NCBI GenBank assembly: GCA_902779395.1
Contig: CACZBK010000003.1
Coordinates: 62,001-126,000 of the forward strand
Source of the DNA: an uncultured Lachnospiraceae bacterium
Lineage (GTDB): Bacteria > Bacillota > Clostridia > Lachnospirales > Lachnospiraceae
Length of the DNA stretch: 64,000 nucleotides
Reading direction: 5' to 3'
Below are positions 59,084-64,000 of the stretch, piece by piece; position 1 is the first letter of the stretch; every line of letters begins with the position of its first letter. Below the pieces are notes generated by a model. That model was given only the letters and a program-made list of their open reading frames with translations, was not told where the DNA came from and made no database searches. Position numbers and translations under genes: made by a program.

Positions 59084-59437
59084 ATGATGAATATCTTATC
59101 AATGTTATTGAGCGGGGACGGTGCTGCGGCAGCAGGAGGGTCGGCGGCAGCCGGAGCAGCAGGAGGACTTGGCCTGTCTTATATCATTTCCATAGTGGCG
59201 ATGATCGCTATCTTTTATTTTTTCCTGCTCCGTCCGCAGAAAAAGGAGCAGAAAAAGCTGCAGGAGATGCTGCAGGAGATGGAAGTGGGCGATGTGGTCG
59301 TTACCACCAGCGGATTTTACGGTGTACTTATAGATATAACCGAAGATGATGTTATAGTTGAGTTCGGAAGTAATAAAAACTGCCGTATCCCCATGAGAAA
59401 GAGTGCTATCGCTCAGGTTGAAAAGGCAGAGAAATAA
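59084..59437 (+). CDS. yajC: Preprotein translocase accessory protein YajC
   Basis: A 117-residue partner of SecDF. The N-terminus has an Ala/Gly-rich stretch (14-28) unusual for the family, then the single membrane segment at about 31-48, F-F-L-L-R-P-Q-K-K-E-Q-K-K near 46-58, and the conserved cytosolic T-S-G-F-Y-G-V near 75-81. The SD AGGGAGG is strong. The gene stops at TAA, but an open, repeat-bearing frame continues for about 45 codons one base out of register (see findings). Follows tgt as in many bacteria. Confidence 0.95.
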   Translation: MMNILSMLLSGDGAAAAGGSAAAGAAGGLGLSYIISIVAMIAIFYFFLLRPQKKEQKKLQEMLQEMEVGDVVVTTSGFYGVLIDITEDDVIVEFGSNKNCRIPMRKSAIAQVEKAEK

Positions 59438-59456
59438 GTAGAGTACTTAATGAGGA

Positions 59457-59536
59457 CAAGCCGAAGGCGCAGACTGAATTTAGTACGAACTTACCCGATG
59501 AGCTTGATGAAGTCAAGCCGAAGGCGCAGACTGAAT
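59457..59536. repeat. Tandem 57-bp repeat with 23-bp identical cores
   Basis: CAAGCCGAAGGCGCAGACTG plus AAT occurs at 59457-59479 and 59514-59536, with the preceding ten bases also similar. In one frame both copies encode K-P-K-A-Q-T-E. The repeat sits in the 145-base gap between yajC and leuB. The rest of this gap holds only the leuB SD. Confidence 0.85.
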
Positions 59537-59582
59537 CCAGCGGGATCGGGTCTGTAAAGGCAGAGAAAAGGAGCATAAAAAC

Positions 59583-60668
59583 ATGAAACTCAATATCACC
59601 TGTATACCCGGTGACGGCATTGGCCCCGAGATAGTGGCCCAGGCTAAAAGGGTACTTGAAAAAGTGGCCGGGGTATACGGCCACGAGATGAAATTTACAG
59701 ATATTTTAATGGGAGGAGCATCCATCGATGCCTGCGGCGAGCCGCTGACAGATGAGGCTATTGCTACCGCAAAGGCAGCGGATGCCGTACTGATGGGTTC
59801 TATCGGCGGCGATACAAATACATCGCCCTGGTACAAACTGCCTCCGGAGAAGAGACCCGAGGCCGGCCTCCTTAAGATAAGAAAGGCGCTCAATCTGTTT
59901 GCAAATCTCCGCCCCGCAGTGCTTTATCCCGAGCTGCGCGGAGCCTGCCCTTTAAAGGAAGAGATCTCCGTCAAGGGCTTTGATATGCTGATAATGCGCG
60001 AGCTTACCGGCGGTCTGTATTTCGGTGAGAGAAAGACTGTTGAAGAGAACGGCATGAAGAAAGCCATCGATACCCTTACCTATACTGAAGCCGAGATACG
60101 CCGCATAGCGATAAAGGGCTTTGAGATAGCGATGAAGCGCCGTAAGAAGGTGACCAGCGTTGATAAGGCAAACGTGCTGGATTCCTCCAGACTCTGGAGA
60201 GCAGTTGTCAACGAAGTGGCAAAGAACTATCCGGAAGTTACGGTTGAGCATATGCTGGTGGACAACTGCGCAATGCAGCTGGTTCGTGACCCTTCACAGT
60301 TTGATGTGATCCTTACCGAGAACATGTTCGGCGATATCTTATCGGATGAGGCCAGTATGGTAACCGGTTCGATAGGAATGCTTGCCAGTGCATCGCTTAA
60401 TGATACGAAGTTCGGACTCTATGAGCCCAGCCACGGGTCGGCGCCCGATATAGCAGGCATGGATATTGCCAATCCTATTGCAACTATCCTTTCCGCATCA
60501 ATGATGCTGCGTTATTCCTTTGATCTGGATAAGGAAGCCGATGCCATCGATGCAGCAGTAGATAAGGTGCTCAAGGAAGGCTTCCGCACCGGAGATATCT
60601 TCAGCGAAGGCTGTACTAAGGTGGGCTGCACGGAGATGGGCAGTCTGATAGCAGAGCGTATAGGCTGA
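59583..60668 (+). CDS. leuB: 3-Isopropylmalate dehydrogenase
   Basis: Oxidatively decarboxylates 3-isopropylmalate in leucine synthesis. 361 residues. I-P-G-D-G-I-G-P-E near 9-17, L-F-A-N-L-R-P near 105-111, [10 protein letters not shown] near 140-149, D-N-C-A-M-Q-L near 222-228, [11 protein letters not shown] near 241-251 and the NAD-preferring H-G-S-A-P-D-I-A near 279-286 define LeuB. The end V-G-C-T-E-M-G is usual. SD AAAAGGAG. It precedes a small ORF, ilvD and ilvB, a branched-chain operon. No leader attenuator is visible. Confidence 0.96.
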   Translation: MKLNITCIPGDGIGPEIVAQAKRVLEKVAGVYGHEMKFTDILMGGASIDACGEPLTDEAIATAKAADAVLMGSIGGDTNTSPWYKLPPEKRPEAGLLKIRKALNLFANLRPAVLYPELRGACPLKEEISVKGFDMLIMRELTGGLYFGERKTVEENGMKKAIDTLTYTEAEIRRIAIKGFEIAMKRRKKVTSVDKANVLDSSRLWRAVVNEVAKNYPEVTVEHMLVDNCAMQLVRDPSQFDVILTENMFGDILSDEASMVTGSIGMLASASLNDTKFGLYEPSHGSAPDIAGMDIANPIATILSASMMLRYSFDLDKEADAIDAAVDKVLKEGFRTGDIFSEGCTKVGCTEMGSLIAERIG

Positions 60669-60781
60669 TGAAGCAGTTTCTTCTGGACGCAAAATGGGAT
60701 CTGCTGAAGCTTTTATTGCTATGTATTGCCATTATCATAGGCATAAAGAAAGATAAGAAGAAAAGGAGACGGTTAAAATGA
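60668..60781 (+). CDS. 37-residue membrane microprotein between leuB and ilvD
   Basis: The ATG overlaps the leuB TGA by one base, and the frame ends in TGA overlapping the ilvD ATG. The peptide has an amphipathic start, one hydrophobic segment (about 13-25), and a tail with K-K-D-K-K-K-R-R-R. It contains the ilvD SD. Its exact fit between two genes and its K/R tail after a membrane span support expression, although it could also be a leftover that only couples translation. No family known to me. Confidence 0.5.
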   Translation: MKQFLLDAKWDLLKLLLLCIAIIIGIKKDKKKRRRLK

Positions 60782-62448
60782 GAAGCGACAGTGTTAAATG
60801 CGGAACCGCGCAGGCGCCTCACAGGAGTCTGTTCAATGCTTTAGGTTTTACAAAGGAAGAGAGACAGCGCCCCATGATAGGTATCGTATCTTCCTTTAAT
60901 GAGATAGTACCCGGCCATATGAACCTGGATAAGATCACAGAGGCTGTGAAGATGGGTGTGGCTATGGCAGGCGGCATGCCTGTTGTATTCCCCGCTATTG
61001 CTGTCTGTGACGGTATCGCGATGGGACATATAGGAATGAAGTATTCACTGGTGACCCGTGATCTGATTGCTGATTCTACAGAGTGTATGGCTATGGCACA
61101 CGGTTTTGACGGTCTGGTGATGATCCCCAACTGTGATAAGAACGTGCCGGGCCTGTTAATGGCTGCTGCACGTGTGAATATCCCTACGATCTTTGTAAGC
61201 GGCGGCCCCATGCTGGCCGGCCATGTAAAGGGACGCAAGCGCAGCTTATCATCAATGTTCGAAGCTGTAGGTGAGCTGGCTGCGGGAAAGATCACGGAAG
61301 AGGATCTTGAAGAGTTTGAAGAGAAGGTGTGTCCTTCCTGCGGATCCTGTTCGGGCATGTATACCGCCAATTCAATGAACTGCCTGACAGAGGCTCTTGG
61401 TATGGGACTTAAAGGCAACGGTACGATACCTGCCGTTTATTCCGAGCGTATCCGTCTGGCAAAGCATGCCGGAATGAAGATAATGGAACTGGTAGAGAAG
61501 AATATCAGACCCCGCGATATCATGACGGAAAAGGCATTCATGAATGCTCTTACCGTAGATATGGCGCTGGGCTGCTCCACCAATTCGATGCTGCATCTGC
61601 CCGCTATAGCACATGAGGCAGGCGTGGATCTTAACCTTGATATAGCAAATGAGCTTTCCGCAAAGACTCCAAACCTGTGCCATCTGGCACCTGCAGGCCC
61701 TACATATATGGAGGATCTGAACGAGGCAGGCGGCGTATATGCGGTTATGAATGAGCTTTGCAAGAAAGACCTCTTATATACCGATCTGATCACCGTAAGC
61801 GGCAAGACCGTTGCGGAGAATATAAAGGGTTGCGTGAATCTGGATCCCGAAGTCATCAGACCCGTAGAGAATCCGTACAGCCCTACCGGCGGTATCGCCG
61901 TGCTCAAGGGCAATCTGGCTCCGGATTCCGGCGTGGTAAAGAGGAGCGCTGTAGTGCCCGAGATGATGGTTCATGAAGGACCTGCAAGGGTATTTGACTG
62001 CGAAGAAGATGCTATCGCAGCCATAAAGGGCGGTAAGATAGTAGAAGGTGATGTGGTTGTCATCCGTTACGAAGGCCCTAAGGGAGGCCCCGGCATGAGA
62101 GAGATGCTCAATCCTACATCAGCAATAGCAGGTATGGGACTCGGCTCATCCGTAGCACTTATAACCGACGGACGTTTCTCAGGTGCAAGCCGCGGCGCAT
62201 CCATCGGTCATGTATCTCCTGAGGCAGCAGTGGGCGGACCTATCGCTCTGGTTGAAGAAGGAGATATCATCTGCATCGATATACCCAATAACAAACTTGA
62301 TATGAAGGTTTCCGATGAGGAACTGGCAGCAAGGCGTGCAAAGTGGCAGCCTAAGGAACAGCATCTTACCGGTTATCTGGCACGCTACCGCGAGCTGGTA
62401 ACATCCGGTAATCAGGGCGCTATACTTAAGGTTCCCGGTAAAGACTGA
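60778..62448 (+). CDS. ilvD: Dihydroxy-acid dehydratase
   Basis: Iron-sulfur enzyme giving the 2-keto acids of valine and isoleucine. 556 residues. I-P-N-C-D-K-N near 119-125 holds one cluster Cys, and [11 protein letters not shown] near 184-194 the others. G-C-S-T-N-S near 264-269, and near the C-terminus [13 protein letters not shown] and G-H-V-S-P-E-A-x-x-G-G are family signatures. SD AAGGAGA inside the preceding microprotein frame. The ilvB gene follows after about 100 bases. Confidence 0.97.
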   Translation: MRSDSVKCGTAQAPHRSLFNALGFTKEERQRPMIGIVSSFNEIVPGHMNLDKITEAVKMGVAMAGGMPVVFPAIAVCDGIAMGHIGMKYSLVTRDLIADSTECMAMAHGFDGLVMIPNCDKNVPGLLMAAARVNIPTIFVSGGPMLAGHVKGRKRSLSSMFEAVGELAAGKITEEDLEEFEEKVCPSCGSCSGMYTANSMNCLTEALGMGLKGNGTIPAVYSERIRLAKHAGMKIMELVEKNIRPRDIMTEKAFMNALTVDMALGCSTNSMLHLPAIAHEAGVDLNLDIANELSAKTPNLCHLAPAGPTYMEDLNEAGGVYAVMNELCKKDLLYTDLITVSGKTVAENIKGCVNLDPEVIRPVENPYSPTGGIAVLKGNLAPDSGVVKRSAVVPEMMVHEGPARVFDCEEDAIAAIKGGKIVEGDVVVIRYEGPKGGPGMREMLNPTSAIAGMGLGSSVALITDGRFSGASRGASIGHVSPEAAVGGPIALVEEGDIICIDIPNNKLDMKVSDEELAARRAKWQPKEQHLTGYLARYRELVTSGNQGAILKVPGKD

Positions 62449-62460
62449 TCAGGTGGAAAG

Positions 62461-62517
62461 GTGCTTATGGAAGAAGACAGGATAGAAGCCATACATAAGC
62501 ATCTTGATAGGGAATAA
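62461..62517 (+). CDS. Possible 18-residue ORF between ilvD and ilvB
   Basis: A GTG at 62461 or the ATG at 62467 opens a frame of 18 or 16 codons ending at TAA. GGTGGAAAG is a weak SD. The peptide is charged, with two Ile and up to two Leu, not enough branched-chain codons for a leader peptide, and no terminator hairpin follows. May not be expressed. Confidence 0.2.
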   Translation: MLMEEDRIEAIHKHLDRE

Positions 62518-62544
62518 TTTAACTTTAAGAAGGAGAGCAGACTC

Positions 62545-64000
62545 ATGGCAGCAAAAAAGACTAAGACTGCTTCAGCAGCAGTTCAGGAGCTTTCGGGCTC
62601 ACAGATAGTAATAGAGTGTCTTAAGGAACAGGGAGTGGATACCGTATTCGGTTATCCGGGAGGCACGATACTTAATATCTATGACGAGCTGTATCGTCAT
62701 GCGGATGAGATCAATCATGTGCTGACAAGTCATGAACAGGGAGCAGCCCATGCTGCCGACGGTTATGCAAGAGCTACCGGCAAGGTGGGCGTATGCATGG
62801 CAACTTCAGGCCCCGGAGCTACCAATCTGGTGACCGGTATAGCAACTGCTCATATGGACAGTGTACCCTTAGTGGCCATTACCTGTAATGTTACACTCCC
62901 CTGGCTGGGCAAGGATACTTTCCAGGAAGTGGATATAGCAGGTGTTACCATGCCTATCACCAAGCACAGTTTTATGGTAAAGGATGTTACCAAGCTGGCT
63001 GATACTATACGTAAGGCTTTTGCCATTGCAAGAAGCGGCCGTCCCGGGCCTGTGCTTGTGGATATTACCAAGGATGTGACTGCAGCCAAGTGTGAGTATA
63101 AGAAAGCAAAGCCCTCTGTGCTTAAAAGTCAAAAGAACTATACCGATGAGGATATAGATAAAGCCATTGAGCTTATCAAAGCTTCAGAACGTCCCTTTAT
63201 ATATGTGGGAGGCGGTGCGATAATCTCCGGAGCCACTAAGGAAGTGGCAGAGTTTGCAAAGAAGCTGGATGCTCCCGTATGCGACAGCCTTATGGGCAAG
63301 GGCGCGTATGACGGCACGGCGGCAAATTACACCGGCATGATAGGAATGCATGGCACCAAGACCACCAATTTAGGTGTGAGCAAGTGTGATCTTCTTATAG
63401 CACTTGGTGCACGTTTTTCCGACCGTGTGGTATCCAATCCCAAGACCTTTGCGCCTAAGGCTAAGATACTGCATATCGATATTGATGCGGCTGAGATAAA
63501 CAAGAATGTACGCACTGCAGCTTCGGTTGTGGGTGATCTGAAGGAAGTACTTACCATCATTAATAAGAAGCTGGGCAAACAGGATCATAAGGAATGGATG
63601 GATAAGATAAAAGAAATGAAGGAGAAGATGCCTCTTACTTATCCTCATTCACGCCTTACCTGTCCTTATGTTATAGAGACACTTTATGATGTGACAAAGG
63701 GCAAGGCTGTGATAACTACCGATGTAGGCCAGCATCAGATATGGGCTGCGCAGTTCTATAAATATACCGAGCCCAGAACTTTCCTTTCAAGCGGCGGACT
63801 TGGAACCATGGGATATGGTCTGGGAGCCTGCATAGGTGCCAAGTACGGACGCCCCGATAAGATCTGTGTCAACATCGCAGGTGACGGATGCTTCAGGATG
63901 AATATGCAGGAACTGGCAACGGCATCACGTTACAATGTGCCTATAATAGAGATAATAATAAATAATCACGTGCTTGGCATGGTGCGTCAGTGGCAGAACC
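62545..64000 (+). CDS. ilvB: Acetolactate synthase large subunit, 3' end cut by window
   Basis: Thiamine-diphosphate enzyme for the first common step of valine and isoleucine synthesis. ATG at 62545 after AAGGAGAG; the frame stays open to the window edge (485 complete codons). F-G-Y-P-G-G-T near 36-42, the catalytic Glu of S-H-E-Q-G-A near 62-67, T-S-G-P-G-A-T-N near 91-98, G-A-R-F-S-D-R near 289-295, and the ThDP-binding G-D-G-C-F near 448-452 with N-N near 473-474 are seen. About 75-90 residues of the C-terminus should follow outside the window. Confidence 0.96.
   Translation, partial: MAAKKTKTASAAVQELSGSQIVIECLKEQGVDTVFGYPGGTILNIYDELYRHADEINHVLTSHEQGAAHAADGYARATGKVGVCMATSGPGATNLVTGIATAHMDSVPLVAITCNVTLPWLGKDTFQEVDIAGVTMPITKHSFMVKDVTKLADTIRKAFAIARSGRPGPVLVDITKDVTAAKCEYKKAKPSVLKSQKNYTDEDIDKAIELIKASERPFIYVGGGAIISGATKEVAEFAKKLDAPVCDSLMGKGAYDGTAANYTGMIGMHGTKTTNLGVSKCDLLIALGARFSDRVVSNPKTFAPKAKILHIDIDAAEINKNVRTAASVVGDLKEVLTIINKKLGKQDHKEWMDKIKEMKEKMPLTYPHSRLTCPYVIETLYDVTKGKAVITTDVGQHQIWAAQFYKYTEPRTFLSSGGLGTMGYGLGACIGAKYGRPDKICVNIAGDGCFRMNMQELATASRYNVPIIEIIINNHVLGMVRQWQN

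Noticed and set aside
62461..62517. Short ORF before ilvB as a branched-chain leader peptide attenuator
   Set aside because: Too few Leu, Val or Ile codons in a row and no alternative hairpin or T-run terminator downstream.

Overview
The window reads as chromosomal DNA of an anaerobic Gram-positive Clostridia, most likely a Lachnospiraceae (Butyrivibrio/Roseburia-like) gut or rumen bacterium. The grounds are the moderate G+C, strong AGGAGG ribosome-binding sites, a class III (oxygen-sensitive) ribonucleotide reductase, a conserved Firmicutes-type block rplS-rbgA-rnhB-FliK-like-FlhB-like, and xylan/glucuronate catabolism genes. I saw no rRNA, tRNA, CRISPR array, prophage or intact insertion sequence, and no gene-free stretch longer than about 300 bases.

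Layout. 1-5.4 kb: small metabolic enzymes (glycerate kinase, a dihydrofolate reductase fused to a GNAT acetyltransferase, an esterase, a HAD phosphatase, a histidine phosphatase). 5.4-11.3 kb: rplS, two signal peptidases flanking rbgA, rnhB, FliK-like and FlhB-C-like proteins, yraN. 11.3-19.9 kb: SGNH hydrolase, tyrS, PDZ-DUF512 radical SAM protein, der, plsY, gpsA, a GT39-like membrane protein. 19.9-26.2 kb: a truncated nucleoside hydrolase, then a glucuronoxylan module with uxuA-uxuB on the minus strand, a divergent AraC regulator, and a cytoplasmic enzyme that matches GH120 beta-xylosidase.

26.3-34 kb: larC, cardiolipin synthase divergent from a LytTR-DUF3021 pair, an ABC exporter, a CDF metal transporter and a Dus-family enzyme. 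34-38.2 kb: an unknown three-gene small-membrane-protein operon, then nrdD-nrdG-dut behind a consensus promoter with two NrdR-like boxes. 38.3-43.3 kb is the least ordinary part: a protein built on Gly-Ser-Phe/Tyr pentapeptide repeats, a translationally coupled putative glycosyltransferase-like protein, and a Gld-type ABC transporter with a fused GldF-GldG subunit. 43.3-52.9 kb: gltX, a UvrD-like helicase, DUF1292, DUF5662, trpS, citrate synthase, a lactonase and aroC. 53-57.7 kb: secreted or membrane proteins of unknown function. 57.7-64 kb: tgt-yajC, then leuB-ilvD-ilvB for branched-chain amino acids, interrupted by very small ORFs; ilvB runs off the window.

The strongest leads are the GSF/GSY-repeat locus, the DHFR-GNAT fusion, the three-gene small-membrane-protein operon, a 21-bp-spaced direct repeat next to the LytTR system, a long hairpin in the tgt leader, the membrane microprotein between leuB and ilvD, and a duplicated out-of-frame tail after yajC. 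All assignments rest on reading the sequence and recalled family features; no database search was run.
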